From positions 44,664 to 108,663 of the IMG/VR virus record IMGVR_UViG_3300031963_013791: DNA of 64,000 nucleotides. The stretch is one strand, 5' to 3'. This document shows, piece by piece, positions 1 through 8,584 of the stretch (within the stretch, counting starts at the first letter, position 1; each line of letters starts with the position of its first letter). Origin of the DNA: a virus. Made by a program: the position numbers and the translations under genes. Below the pieces are notes generated by a model. It was given only the letters and a program-made list of their open reading frames with translations, made no database searches and was not told the origin of the DNA.

Positions 1-75
1 ATAACTTGTTCCAATGTCATTTAATTTCCAATCAACCAATTGATATTTTGGTTTATTAATTATTTCATCTATCAT
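1..75 (-). CDS. Partial CDS, N-terminus only
   Basis: The first 25 codons of a gene that leaves the window at the left edge. Its ATG lies 13 bases after the stop of the preceding gene, and the frame stays open to the edge. The visible peptide starts MIDEIINKPKYQ and shows no signal or membrane segment. Too short to identify. Confidence 0.6.
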   Translation of the reverse strand, partial: MIDEIINKPKYQLVDWKLNDIGTSY

Positions 76-88
76 TTTTTTAAAACTA

Positions 89-850
89 TTAATAATTATT
101 TTTGTATATGTGTATAGAGTTAAAGATATTAAAAATAGTAAATTCTATTTTGAATGATGGTGTATGTTCTGAAACAAATCTATCCCAGTTTATATCGAAA
201 TTAAAAAATGTAATTCCATCCTTGAAGCTTCTTACTATTGCGAATAATTGAATTTCCCAAAAAATTCTTTTTTTATTAGAAATTGCACCATTTCTGCAAA
301 GTCCCAATCTTAAATTTAATTCATTTCCACCTGTCTCTTCAAAATCAAATTCTGGCATTGAAAGGTTCTCTATATTTTCATAATCATAGAGGTCTGTAAA
401 ATAAACAAAAACAACTTGTTCTTCGACACCTTGGTCTTCTACTACCTCAGAATAAACTATTTTACCGATCAATTGACTTCCGTCATCTTGATCTGATTCT
501 TCCCAAGAAATTCTCTTGGAGGAATTGTTGTATTTATCACAGGCTCCAAAATAATTATCTGTAGCTTTTAATAAATTTGTAATATTAGAAGCAGATACAA
601 TTGGATTGTTTTCCCATACTGAAACATAAACTACCTTATTTTTATTCATTTTTATTTTTTTTATTTCTTTAAAATTATTATCATTATAAATGTTGTAAAG
701 TTTCTCTGTAATTTTTGACATTTGTTCAAGAAAAAACTTTTGCTGTTCCTTCTCATCAAAAATTTCTATAATAAGTCCCTTGTCTGAATTTTTTTTGTGC
801 TTTTCAAACAAAGAATCTATTTTATAATAATTATCTCTTATTGTGCTCAT
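89..850 (-). CDS. Hypothetical protein, 253 aa
   Basis: I do not recognise this protein. Two in-frame ATGs lie seven codons apart; I chose the second (MSTIRDN) because the longer form overlaps the small upstream gene more deeply. It has an acidic middle part, several aromatic residues near the C-terminus, and no signal peptide or membrane segment, so a soluble protein is likely. It is the fourth gene of a leftward run that begins with ppsA and has almost no spacing. Confidence 0.75.
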   Translation of the reverse strand: MSTIRDNYYKIDSLFEKHKKNSDKGLIIEIFDEKEQQKFFLEQMSKITEKLYNIYNDNNFKEIKKIKMNKNKVVYVSVWENNPIVSASNITNLLKATDNYFGACDKYNNSSKRISWEESDQDDGSQLIGKIVYSEVVEDQGVEEQVVFVYFTDLYDYENIENLSMPEFDFEETGGNELNLRLGLCRNGAISNKKRIFWEIQLFAIVRSFKDGITFFNFDINWDRFVSEHTPSFKIEFTIFNIFNSIHIYKNNY

Positions 851-983
851 TCCTTTTAAATAAAAACACAATAAAATCTACAGTGAAAAGAAATATATAT
901 ATAAAAACAGAGGACACAAGAGCACATATTACAAATATTACAATAAACAAAAAATATAGAGATGATTTTATTTTTTCTAACAT
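831..983 (-). CDS. Small membrane protein, 50 aa
   Basis: Starts MLEKIKSSLYFLF, then a long hydrophobic stretch that could span the membrane once or twice, and ends in the charged tail FKRNEHNKR. The ATG follows the stop of the upstream gene after 3 bases, and the 3' end overlaps the next start by 20 bases, as expected for this compact operon. Function unknown. The main doubt is its small size. Confidence 0.5.
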   Translation of the reverse strand: MLEKIKSSLYFLFIVIFVICALVSSVFIYIFLFTVDFIVFLFKRNEHNKR

Positions 984-986
984 ATT

Positions 987-1193
987 CTATTGCCATTTAA
1001 AAGGATTTCTTTTTCCTCTGATATCCATTTCATCTGATAATCCACGTATCCCGTAATACAAAAGACCTGAAATAAATGCTAATAACAAATATAGATAACT
1101 TAATGGATTATACGGATTTATCCTATGTCTTAAAAATCCGTTTTCATTTTTCTTTTCTTGAAGTATGTAAATTTTTGTCAGAATTTTTCTCAT
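987..1193 (-). CDS. Small membrane protein, 68 aa
   Basis: Basic, Asn-rich N-terminal half, one clear hydrophobic segment (about residues 31-50, SYLYLLLAFISGLLYYG) and a charged C-terminus. Begins 3 bases after the ppsA stop, so it is probably co-transcribed with ppsA. No family recognised. Confidence 0.65.
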   Translation of the reverse strand: MRKILTKIYILQEKKNENGFLRHRINPYNPLSYLYLLLAFISGLLYYGIRGLSDEMDIRGKRNPFKWQ

Positions 1194-1196
1194 ATT

Positions 1197-3596
1197 TTAT
1201 TTACTTAATATTTTTAAAACTTTTAATATTGAATCTGGTGTCACAGAAATACTATCTATACCCTCTTCAACCAGAAACTTTGCAAATTCAGGAAAATCAG
1301 ATGGTGCTTGACCGCAAATTCCAACTTTAGTGCCGGTTTTTTTACCAACTTTTATAAGATGAGATATAGCTCTTTTTACTGCAATATTCCTTTCATCATA
1401 AATGTGAGCGACTAATGCAGAATCCCTATCCAACCCTAAAATTAATTGAGTTAAATCATTAGACCCTATTGAAAAACCATCTATATGTTCGGCAAATTCC
1501 TCAGCCATAAATATATTAGATGGAAGTTCAGCCATTAAATAAATCTCTAGACCCCTTTCACCTCTTTTAAGCCCATACGATTCCATTACCTTATAAACTT
1601 TTAGTAATTCCTCTACTGTTCTACAAAATGGGATCATAATTACAACATTGGTTAAACCCATTTTTTCCCTTACTCTTTTTAGGGCTTTTAATTCCATACC
1701 AAATGCCTCTTTGTATTCAGTGGAATAGTATCTTGAAGCACCTCTCCAACCTATCATAGGGTTTTCTTCTTTCGGCTCAAAATAAGTACCTCCTAATAAG
1801 TTTTCATATTCATTGGATTTAAAATCTGATAATCTTACAATTACTTTATTCGGATAAAATGCTGTAGCAATTTTTGCTATACCATAAGATAATCTTTTAA
1901 CAAAAAAAGTTTCTTCATCATCATACCCCCTTATTGTTTTTTCAATTTCATTTGTAAGATTTTCATCACCAATTTGCTTATGTTTTAGAAGAGCAAGTGG
2001 ATGTACCTTTATATAATTATTAATTATAAATTCTTCTCTGGCAAGTCCTACACCTGAATTTGGTAGATGTGAAAATTTAAAAGCTATATCCGGAGATGCA
2101 ACATTTAGCATTATGGGTGTCTTAACCTTGGGCAGATCATCAAGGTTTGTTTCTATTTTTTCATAATCTAAAAACCCTTCGTAAACAAATCCAGTATCAC
2201 CCTCACTACATGATACAGTGACCTTTTGATTATTTTTAATTATATCTGTGGCATTTCTACACCCTACTATTGCAGGTAAACCTAACTCTCTGGCAACTAT
2301 TGCAGCATGACAAGTTCTACCACCTTTGTTAGTAATGATTGCAGAAGCTTTTTTCATAATTGGCTCCCAATCAGGATCTGTCATATCTGTTACCAAAACT
2401 GAACCCTCAACAAATTCAGAAGCATCAAAAGAACCATCTCTACCATCTAATGAGAACATAATTGTTGCTTCTCCAGAGGCAACCCCGTCTCCAACTGCTA
2501 TGCCTTTTATTAATGGATTTTGACCTTCTGAATTAATATTATATTCTACTAAAGTTCTATTTCTTTTTTGAGAATGAATTGTCTCTGGTCTTGCCTGAAC
2601 TATATAAAGTTCCCCCGTTAATCCATCTATAGCCCATTCAACATCAACAGGACACCATTTATTTTTCAATTTTGAATAGTATCTTTCTATTGAACTAACC
2701 CACTTTGCTATCTCTAATACTTGTTTATCAGTTATGCAAAAATTGTTTTTTTGATCATCGCTTACTTGTATTGTTTTTGTAAGTTTACCATGATCTTCAC
2801 CATAAATCATTTTTTTATCCTTAAATCCAAGTTTCTTTTCTATGATTGAAGAATATCCCTTTTCCAACAAAGGTTTAAAAACAATAAATTCATCAGGTGA
2901 TATTGCACCTTGAACAACCATTTCACCTAGACCATATGAACCATTAATTAGTATCACATCTTTAAAACCACTTTCTGTATCTAATGAAAATGCAACACCA
3001 GATGAAGCTAAATCTGAACGAACCATTTTTTGTACACAAACAGAAAGACCTACATTAAAATGATCATATCCAAAAGTGTTTCTGTAAGATATTGCTCTAT
3101 CTGTGAATAAAGATGCAAAACAATTTCTTACAGCCTCTATTATTGATTCTATTCCTCTAACATTTAAAAATGTTTCTTGTTGACCCGCAAAAGAAGCATC
3201 GGGTAAATCCTCAGCTGTTGCGGATGATCTGACTGCAACATCTGTCATTTCTTGATCATATTGCTTTGACAACTCTAAATATTTTTCTTTTATTTCATTT
3301 TTTAATTCCTCCGGAAATTCTCCATTTCTTATTATTTGTCTAACCTGAGATCCAACTTTTCTTAACTCTATTATATCTGAGTCATTTAAATTTGAAACTA
3401 AATCTTTTATCTTTTTATCCAGTTTATTATGTGTAATATAATCAAAATAACCTTTAACATTAATTGCAAAACCATTAGGTACTTTTATATTCATAGAATT
3501 AAGGTTTTGCAACATCTCTCCTAAAGAAGCATTTTTGCCACCAACTAAATTAATGTCGCCTAATGAAACTTTGTTCAAATCAATAGTGTATTTCAT
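1197..3596 (-). CDS. ppsA: Phosphoenolpyruvate synthase (pyruvate, water dikinase)
   Basis: Makes phosphoenolpyruvate from pyruvate, ATP and water, releasing AMP and phosphate; a cytoplasmic gluconeogenic enzyme. At 799 aa it is full length (the E. coli enzyme is 792 aa). In order: an N-terminal ATP-binding PPDK domain (about 1-340, with GGKNASLGEM at the start and AVRSSATAEDLPDASFAGQQ near residue 120), the phosphohistidine domain with GGRTCHAAI (His about 430), and the C-terminal PEP/pyruvate barrel with GLAREEF, GSNDLTQL and GICGQAPS (catalytic Cys about 761). All key motifs are intact, so it is probably active. It has its own upstream gap, and three small genes follow closely. A complete central-metabolism enzyme is unusual among these phage-like genes; acquisition from a bacterial host is the simplest explanation. 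Confidence 0.96.
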   Translation of the reverse strand: MKYTIDLNKVSLGDINLVGGKNASLGEMLQNLNSMNIKVPNGFAINVKGYFDYITHNKLDKKIKDLVSNLNDSDIIELRKVGSQVRQIIRNGEFPEELKNEIKEKYLELSKQYDQEMTDVAVRSSATAEDLPDASFAGQQETFLNVRGIESIIEAVRNCFASLFTDRAISYRNTFGYDHFNVGLSVCVQKMVRSDLASSGVAFSLDTESGFKDVILINGSYGLGEMVVQGAISPDEFIVFKPLLEKGYSSIIEKKLGFKDKKMIYGEDHGKLTKTIQVSDDQKNNFCITDKQVLEIAKWVSSIERYYSKLKNKWCPVDVEWAIDGLTGELYIVQARPETIHSQKRNRTLVEYNINSEGQNPLIKGIAVGDGVASGEATIMFSLDGRDGSFDASEFVEGSVLVTDMTDPDWEPIMKKASAIITNKGGRTCHAAIVARELGLPAIVGCRNATDIIKNNQKVTVSCSEGDTGFVYEGFLDYEKIETNLDDLPKVKTPIMLNVASPDIAFKFSHLPNSGVGLAREEFIINNYIKVHPLALLKHKQIGDENLTNEIEKTIRGYDDEETFFVKRLSYGIAKIATAFYPNKVIVRLSDFKSNEYENLLGGTYFEPKEENPMIGWRGASRYYSTEYKEAFGMELKALKRVREKMGLTNVVIMIPFCRTVEELLKVYKVMESYGLKRGERGLEIYLMAELPSNIFMAEEFAEHIDGFSIGSNDLTQLILGLDRDSALVAHIYDERNIAVKRAISHLIKVGKKTGTKVGICGQAPSDFPEFAKFLVEEGIDSISVTPDSILKVLKILSK

Positions 3597-3645
3597 TTTA
3601 TAAAATTTTATGGAATAAAAATAAACTTAAAAATTATAGAAAACA

Positions 3646-3677
3646 AAAATCCCGACCATTTATTTGATCGGGATTTT
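3646..3677 (-). terminator. Rho-independent terminator
   Basis: A hairpin with AATCCCGA/TCGGGATT arms flanked by A and T runs, just after the stop of the 186-aa gene at 3697. It separates that operon from ppsA, so ppsA needs a promoter in the short gap that follows. The hairpin could work on either strand. Confidence 0.75.
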
Positions 3678-3696
3678 ATGAAATGATTTAAATTTA

Positions 3697-4257
3697 TTAA
3701 TTATCTATTTGAACTTTGATATTACTGTTTTTTGAATTAATGTGAACAGATGAATCAACTGTAATGGAAGACCTGTTAGGGTTTGCCTTCCAGAATTCAT
3801 GCCTGATAACTTGAACTAAATCGTAAGCATCTCTAGCACTTTGATCAACTTTTGGATTATAAATTCCCATGTTTCCATGTGTTCCAAAATTTTCACCAGA
3901 AACTATTTTCTTTAATTCATTACATTTTTTTCTGAATTCATCTCTATCAAAATGTACAGAATTCCAATCTGGAGACAATTTGACATTTTCAACATCAGTC
4001 CAAGTTTTAATTTCTTCTCCTTTGCCCCAAGATCCTTTTGTTTTAATTTTTTTCTTGGTCATTTCAACTATTTCACCCCTCATAGTTTTGTCTCCAATTT
4101 CTAAATCTTTCTTAGTTGTATTACGATTAATTATAAGATCTTCAATTGTTGGATGTTCTAATATCATATCAAATTGAAGTATTCCTATTCTAGAATAAAG
4201 ATCTAAAGCTTTCTGAATTAATCTTAACTGTTCATTATTAAGTTCTAGTGTTGCCAT
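3697..4257 (-). CDS. Hypothetical protein, 186 aa
   Basis: Starts MATLELNNEQLRLIQKALD, a helical opening that I have seen in phage and Bacteroidota proteins of unknown function. The middle is Lys-rich and the C-terminal third has the motif DQSARDAYDLVQVIRHEFW. No signal peptide or membrane segment. It is 4 bases from the DUF2452 gene and ends at a terminator, so it is the last gene of that unit. Confidence 0.75.
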   Translation of the reverse strand: MATLELNNEQLRLIQKALDLYSRIGILQFDMILEHPTIEDLIINRNTTKKDLEIGDKTMRGEIVEMTKKKIKTKGSWGKGEEIKTWTDVENVKLSPDWNSVHFDRDEFRKKCNELKKIVSGENFGTHGNMGIYNPKVDQSARDAYDLVQVIRHEFWKANPNRSSITVDSSVHINSKNSNIKVQIDN

Positions 4258-4261
4258 GTTT

Positions 4262-4666
4262 TTAATTTATTTTAACCCATTTATTAGATGAATTCAACCT
4301 TACAGTAAAAATAAATTCTTTTTTCCATTGACTTGGTTCGATTAAAGATAAAAAATAATTTTCATCTTCTTTTTTATATAAATGATAAGTGTGACCAACA
4401 ACTGGTATAAAATTATACTCTACTTTAGAATAAATGAATTGATTTAAATCATATTCTAAAATTAATTTTTCGTACTCAGCCTTTATCTCATTAAACTTGG
4501 ATTCGAAAACGTGATTTGCGTTAACTACCTCTCTTTGTCTCCAACCCTTAACATCATCAACTTTTATTGCTGGTGCTCCAAGGTCTGATGCATAAGGAAG
4601 ATTTTTTGCGTAATATCCCTTTTCCTCATCCCAAACTACGATGTCAGGTTTTTTTTCTTTCTCCAT
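4262..4666 (-). CDS. DUF2452 family protein
   Basis: The opening KPDIVVWDEEKGYYAKNLPY, the APAIKVDD motif, the HTYHLYKK segment and the LNSSNKWVKI ending fit the DUF2452 family of Bacteroidota, which has no known function. A slightly longer frame would need a TTG start, so I placed the start at the ATG four codons later. 134 aa, soluble. It sits between the DnaA-like gene and the 186-aa gene. Confidence 0.82.
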   Translation of the reverse strand: MEKEKKPDIVVWDEEKGYYAKNLPYASDLGAPAIKVDDVKGWRQREVVNANHVFESKFNEIKAEYEKLILEYDLNQFIYSKVEYNFIPVVGHTYHLYKKEDENYFLSLIEPSQWKKEFIFTVRLNSSNKWVKIN

Positions 4667-4681
4667 TTTGTTTATCAAGTT

Positions 4682-5167
4682 TTAACAGAAAATCATTTCA
4701 CTAGCTTTTAAATTCGCCATAATCTGATCAAACTTAATTTTAAATTTTTTATCTACTTCGAGCCAATTATTTACAGTTTTGCAATGATAAATTACTGTAG
4801 CATGATTTTTAGACATCAATCTTCCTATAAAAGAAACAGAAAAATTTAATTTTTTACACATAATATAAGAAGTCACTCTTCTCATTTGACAATATCTTCC
4901 ATTTCTGCTTTGGATAAAAATTTCATCAGAAAGATCTTCTCCATTATAAACTAAAGAAACAACCCGAGCAATGTCTTTCATTAGTTTTAAAACATCTTTA
5001 TTTTGACCTACCATTATATCACTAATCTCATCAAAAGTAATTTCGGGCTTGTGATTAAAATTAATAATATAAGCTTTTATAAACCACTTCTTAAAAAGAA
5101 CAGGATCATTTATAATTTCTTTGCTTAAATCTTCGAAAGAAACTATTTTTTTTTCTGAATTTATCAT
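4682..5167 (-). CDS. DnaA domain IV-like DNA-binding protein
   Basis: 161 aa. The last 70 residues match the DnaA C-terminal DNA-binding domain: an RxxTSYIMCKKL helix, SFIGRLM, then KNHATVIYH, which fits the DnaA signature around KxHxTVI. There is no AAA+ ATPase domain; the N-terminal 90 residues are not recognised. It should therefore be able to bind DnaA-box-like DNA without acting as a full initiator. It could target the phage origin, compete with host DnaA, or regulate transcription. A perfect DnaA box lies about 17 kb to the right in the large non-coding region. The start is the only ATG at the frame's 5' end. Confidence 0.8.
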   Translation of the reverse strand: MINSEKKIVSFEDLSKEIINDPVLFKKWFIKAYIINFNHKPEITFDEISDIMVGQNKDVLKLMKDIARVVSLVYNGEDLSDEIFIQSRNGRYCQMRRVTSYIMCKKLNFSVSFIGRLMSKNHATVIYHCKTVNNWLEVDKKFKIKFDQIMANLKASEMIFC

Positions 5168-5170
5168 TTG

Positions 5171-5287
5171 CTATGAATTACCAAACAGTGAATATATTAA
5201 CAAACAAGTTCCAATCCAAACAAGAATAAAAAAATAACCTGCCAAATTTTGTTTATTTGATTTTAATTTTAAAAATATTTGTTTCAT
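5171..5287 (-). CDS. Small single-pass membrane protein, 38 aa
   Basis: Starts MKQIFLKLKSNKQN and has one strongly hydrophobic segment (GYFFILVWIGTCLLIY) followed by a short tail. It fits exactly between neighbours, with gaps of 3 bases on each side, which supports a real gene despite its size. Function unknown. Confidence 0.55.
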   Translation of the reverse strand: MKQIFLKLKSNKQNLAGYFFILVWIGTCLLIYSLFGNS

Positions 5288-5290
5288 ATT

Positions 5291-5605
5291 TTAATTCTCT
5301 AAAAAAAATTTTAAATCTTTTTCTAATGCAACTATTTTTCTTGTTGGTATCTTGAGTTTATTAAGTAAAATTTTCATGTTTCTTGTACCCATGAAAATGA
5401 GAGTAGCTATCCTCTCTTCTTTGTCTGGATAGGCAATCTGAAGTCTCTCGTCTAATCCCAAAGGTTTAGTCAATTTTTTTCCATATGATCTATTAAAATT
5501 AGAATCAATTCTTAATTTATTGAGAAACTCTTCCCTGCTTATTGGTATTTCATTTTCAGATAAATCAGTAAGATATTCTCTGTATCTTGATTCTAATCTA
5601 GCCAT
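5291..5605 (-). CDS. Hypothetical basic protein, 104 aa
   Basis: Lys/Arg-rich and helical, starting MARLESRYREYL. The basic segment SYGKKLTKPLG and the C-terminal KLKIPTRKIVALEKDLKFF are the most distinctive parts. No recognised domain. It is separated by one base from the coiled-coil membrane gene upstream and is probably translated from the same message. Confidence 0.72.
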   Translation of the reverse strand: MARLESRYREYLTDLSENEIPISREEFLNKLRIDSNFNRSYGKKLTKPLGLDERLQIAYPDKEERIATLIFMGTRNMKILLNKLKIPTRKIVALEKDLKFFLEN

Positions 5606-5606
5606 T

Positions 5607-5861
5607 TTATTTTTTTCTTAAAGATGCTTTTATAGAGTCGTATTTCATTCCCCAGTAAGAAACCTCGTCTTCCCTGAGCTGAAGTTCATTTTCTAGAATA
5701 TTAACTTGATCATCCAAGTTTTTTACCTGTTCAACCAGTTCCGCTTTTTCTGCCTTTAAGGATTTATTTTTTTTAATAAAATTATAATTGATAAATCCTG
5801 AGAAAATAACGTAAAATAATAATGTTATTATTACCAGTTTATAAATCGTTTCATTTTTCAT
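5607..5861 (-). CDS. Membrane-anchored coiled-coil protein (i-spanin-like)
   Basis: 84 aa with one N-terminal transmembrane segment (about residues 8-27), then a heptad-like coiled coil rich in Leu, Glu and Lys (AELVEQVKNLDDQVNILENEL), ending in a basic tail. This architecture is typical of inner-membrane spanins, but many small phage membrane proteins look alike and there is no neighbouring lysis cassette. Treat the spanin idea as inference. Confidence 0.68.
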   Translation of the reverse strand: MKNETIYKLVIITLLFYVIFSGFINYNFIKKNKSLKAEKAELVEQVKNLDDQVNILENELQLREDEVSYWGMKYDSIKASLRKK

Positions 5862-5961
5862 ATGATAAAATTATTTCACAAAAATATACAAAATAAATCT
5901 AATAAATTAAAAATTTAATGCAATTATTTTAACAATAAAATGTTTAAATCTTTTTTTAAAT

Positions 5962-6189
5962 TTAAACTATATTCCCAAACAACTCAACCTGTATCTTTTC
6001 GCCTCTTTTTAAGGGAGTTTCTATGTTTAAAACCTTGAGAATCAAATCGCAAAAATTTCTCATTCCTACGGGTTCTCCGGGTACAATATAAGCATCTTCA
6101 AAATCACGACCATCAACCTTTGTGAAGATTGGTTCTTTGACGGTGAGCATATATAACCCATTCCGTTGCCTTGTTAACCATAATTTCAT
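5962..6189 (-). CDS. Hypothetical protein, 75 aa
   Basis: Starts MKLWLTRQRNGLYMLT and reads like a small beta-rich protein ending in IQVELFGNIV. No domain recognised. It has AT-rich gaps of about 100 and 120 bases on its two sides, so it may be a separate transcription unit. Confidence 0.72.
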   Translation of the reverse strand: MKLWLTRQRNGLYMLTVKEPIFTKVDGRDFEDAYIVPGEPVGMRNFCDLILKVLNIETPLKRGEKIQVELFGNIV

Positions 6190-6309
6190 TTATTTATGTT
6201 TTTATAAGTGATAAATACTTTTCTTTATTATTATCTAAAATAATTTATTTTTTTATAAAAACCAAAAAAAATTCATATTTCAAACAATTATTCATTTAGT
6301 ATCCATTTT

Positions 6310-6555
6310 TTATTGATTGTTTTCGTAAATTGGATTAAATGTATCTGGATCGTAACCTATTATCTTATTGCTGATTATCAATCCATCAAAAGGTTCTGGC
6401 TTTTTTTCTTCTTCTCTTTTACTTCTAATATATTCTTTAATACTTTCAGGTGTGTTGGGATCAACCAACAAAGAAGAATCAAACTCCTCAGCTTTTCTTA
6501 ACAACTCATCACCTTTTTCTTTTAATTCTCTTAACTTTTGTTCTAAATTTTCCAT
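6310..6555 (-). CDS. Hypothetical protein, 81 aa
   Basis: Highly charged helical N-terminus (MENLEQKLRELKEKGDELL), then a less charged C-terminal part with PFDGLIISNK. Probably soluble with a short coiled coil. Lies 5 bases after the upstream gene. Not recognised. Confidence 0.68.
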   Translation of the reverse strand: MENLEQKLRELKEKGDELLRKAEEFDSSLLVDPNTPESIKEYIRSKREEEKKPEPFDGLIISNKIIGYDPDTFNPIYENNQ

Positions 6556-6560
6556 TATGT

Positions 6561-6881
6561 TTAATAAATATATTTTTTTAAAAAAACCTCAATTGAATTT
6601 ATTACTTTCTTTTTTCTTTTTAGAATTGCCTCTGGACTTGTTCCTTCACCTTTCAAACATTTGAAACAATGCCAAGGTAAATATAAAAAATTACCATTTT
6701 TTTTTATGGCGAACTTATACATATTTACATAATAAACCTTATAACAACCTTCCCGACTATGAAGATGAATATAATCTCCGGGTAAACAAGGTTTTTTCTT
6801 CTTGATTAACTCATAATAATAATAATAGTACCAAGGATTGTATCCAAGTTTATTATGCTCATCAGGATAAAATGTTTCCAT
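6561..6881 (-). CDS. Hypothetical protein, 106 aa
   Basis: The frame extends further upstream but there it only translates the T arm of the adjacent tRNA-like RNA, so I placed the start at METFYPDEHNKLG. Tyr-rich N-terminus (PWYYYYYYELIKKKKP), a CLPGDYIHLHS segment, and a Lys-rich end. Several Cys and His residues could bind a metal. Function unknown. Confidence 0.7.
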   Translation of the reverse strand: METFYPDEHNKLGYNPWYYYYYYELIKKKKPCLPGDYIHLHSREGCYKVYYVNMYKFAIKKNGNFLYLPWHCFKCLKGEGTSPEAILKRKKKVINSIEVFLKKYIY

Positions 6882-6895
6882 AATAATTTGTTTTG

Positions 6896-7003
6896 TAGTC
6901 AGGACAGGATTCGAACCTGTATGATATCCGCAGATATCTTTCACTTGCGTTCACTACCTCATCAGGTTTCCGTGATTAGCGTCTACCATTCCGCCACCTG
7001 ACC
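6896..7003 (-). tRNA. tRNA-like RNA A (class II, atypical anticodon region)
   Basis: The ends are clearly those of a tRNA: a 7-bp acceptor stem (GGTCAGG/CCTGACT, one G-U pair), a Leu/Ser-like D arm (TGGCGGAATGGTAGACGC) and a perfect T arm (ACAGG TTCGAAT CCTGT). The middle does not fold as a normal anticodon arm: the best small hairpin is ATCA/TGAT around an 8-base loop without U33, followed by a long variable region with a GATATC-TGCG-GATATC hairpin. At 108 nt it is longer than ordinary class II tRNAs. I cannot assign an anticodon. RNAs B and C share its ends and parts of its interior. Confidence 0.6.
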
Positions 7004-7013
7004 GTTATTAATT

Positions 7014-7742
7014 TTATTTTATATCATAGTAATTCCAAATCTCTTCCAACTGTTTAGGATCAACAATAAAAGATTCCCAATCATCTTTGGCAACCTCCAC
7101 GTCCCTAACGTCAACATAAAAAGTCTTAGGTGTAAATGGAAATGATTTTATATATCCTTTTTTGCCGACCATTTTACTTCTATCTCCATTCTTATAATCT
7201 TCTTCGCTTAACCAAGCAAATCCACTCCAACATACATTATTTTGATCCCTTTTAATTATTGCATCTATATAATAAGGTTTACCATCTTTTCCATCTTTAA
7301 ATAACGCTGAACACCTTTTGTTTTGATACCATGAATTACCATCACCAAATTCTCTTACATCACCCCATTCATCATCCATACCAGTTATAGGTGCAATAGG
7401 ATGAAACAATAGTAGATTATTAATCGACTCAATCAAATGATCAAAATCATTAATTGATTTTGTCTTAATCACTTCAACTATTGAATTGATTTCCTCTGTG
7501 AATTCATAAGTTAAAGAATCCGGATCTTTAGCTATTTCTAAAACTATATTACTAGAAATTTTATTTTTTATTTCATGAATTATGGAACCAGCAGTATATG
7601 GTGCTGAACCACCACTTTGTCCTGAATCTCTAAATTTTTTGCAGAGATTTAATATTTCATTTTTGATTGATAAAATATCAAAATCTGGATTTATTTTAGA
7701 TATAATATCTAATTCTATTTCAGCAAAAGTCCTATTATTCAT
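7014..7742 (-). CDS. Phage-conserved hypothetical protein, 242 aa
   Basis: I recognise the pattern as a widespread phage family without a known function: FRDSGQSGGSAPYTAG near residue 38, PIAPITGMDDEW in the middle, YQNKRCSALFKD, and a C-terminal KSFPFTPKTFYVDV. The motifs imply a folded, probably metal- or nucleotide-handling domain, but this is unproven. No membrane segment. It overlaps the upstream gene by 8 bases. Confidence 0.82.
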   Translation of the reverse strand: MNNRTFAEIELDIISKINPDFDILSIKNEILNLCKKFRDSGQSGGSAPYTAGSIIHEIKNKISSNIVLEIAKDPDSLTYEFTEEINSIVEVIKTKSINDFDHLIESINNLLLFHPIAPITGMDDEWGDVREFGDGNSWYQNKRCSALFKDGKDGKPYYIDAIIKRDQNNVCWSGFAWLSEEDYKNGDRSKMVGKKGYIKSFPFTPKTFYVDVRDVEVAKDDWESFIVDPKQLEEIWNYYDIK

Positions 7743-8007
7743 AATTGTTAATATTAATTTTAAATATTTCCTCTTTAACCTGATTCCAATAAGTCAAATA
7801 CATAGGGTGTGGTGTATAATATACCGATGAAGTTGAATTCAAAGTATCATCAAATCGACTATCATCTTTCCTACTTTCTATAATCTGATCACAAACATAT
7901 TCAGCAGCATTTTTTGCAGTTGCTACATTTTTATGATGAGACAGCTCATAGCACCAACGCATCATTGCATCCCTGTATAGTTGTTCTGCTTTTTCCTTGG
8001 GTGTCAT
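7735..8007 (-). CDS. MTPKEKAE-family small protein, 90 aa
   Basis: One of three paralogues in this block. They share the opening MTPKEKAExL, a middle helix, and an ending YWxxVKxEI. Such proteins are common in flavobacterial phages and prophages and have no known role. This copy is the most diverged, with an insertion rich in Ser, Thr and Tyr. Confidence 0.8.
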   Translation of the reverse strand: MTPKEKAEQLYRDAMMRWCYELSHHKNVATAKNAAEYVCDQIIESRKDDSRFDDTLNSTSSVYYTPHPMYLTYWNQVKEEIFKININNYE

Positions 8008-8020
8008 TTCATGAATTATT

Positions 8021-8293
8021 TTATTTTTTATTTATGAATTCAATACTATCGTCAAATGATTGTGACATACCTTCTTTTAGTTTTTTTAAATCATCAATTG
8101 CATCAGATTGTACACGAATGATAAAAAAGGGATTTGACATCAGAATTTCAACGTTCATATTATAGAAGTTTCCAAAAACATTTTGCTCTGGATAATCTTC
8201 TTTTAATTTGTACCAAAGCTGTTTATATATTTCTAAGCGTTCAGATTCTGTGTTGCTATATCTCCTTAAAAGGAACATAAATAATTTTTTCAT
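8021..8293 (-). CDS. Hypothetical protein, 90 aa
   Basis: Starts MKKLFMFLLRRYSNTESERL and ends DDSIEFINKK. The first residues are hydrophobic but too short for a clear membrane anchor; the rest is charged and mostly helical. No domain recognised. Lies 13 bases upstream of the MTPKEKAE gene. Confidence 0.7.
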   Translation of the reverse strand: MKKLFMFLLRRYSNTESERLEIYKQLWYKLKEDYPEQNVFGNFYNMNVEILMSNPFFIIRVQSDAIDDLKKLKEGMSQSFDDSIEFINKK

Positions 8294-8330
8294 ATCTGTT
8301 ATTCAAATAATAATTTTTTTAGATTAAAAT

Positions 8331-8549
8331 TTAAGAAACATCTCCATAAATTTCGTTATAATATTTTTTACAACTGTTTCCATGTACAGGAACATCTTGA
8401 CCCCCATCCCAATAAGCTTCCTCAACTTGCTCTTGGAACAATTCTTTTGCCTTGATTAAAGTATCACTATATCCGTTGTTAATAGAATTTCTTAATCTCT
8501 CCGGCAAATTTTCCATAAACCAATCAATTGCAGTTTTTTTATTTTCCAT
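8331..8549 (-). CDS. MExKxTAxxW-family small protein, 72 aa
   Basis: Shares the opening MENKKTAIDWFMENL and the ending YYNEIYG with two other genes near 11.7 and 12.4 kb, so it belongs to a small paralogous family typical of flavobacterial phages. The central part differs between copies. Function unknown. Confidence 0.78.
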   Translation of the reverse strand: MENKKTAIDWFMENLPERLRNSINNGYSDTLIKAKELFQEQVEEAYWDGGQDVPVHGNSCKKYYNEIYGDVS

Positions 8550-8584
8550 ATTAGATATTTACAATATTAATCACAACAAAAATT

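Noticed and set aside
6882-6944. N-terminal extension of the 106-aa gene
   Set aside because: It translates part of tRNA-like RNA A.
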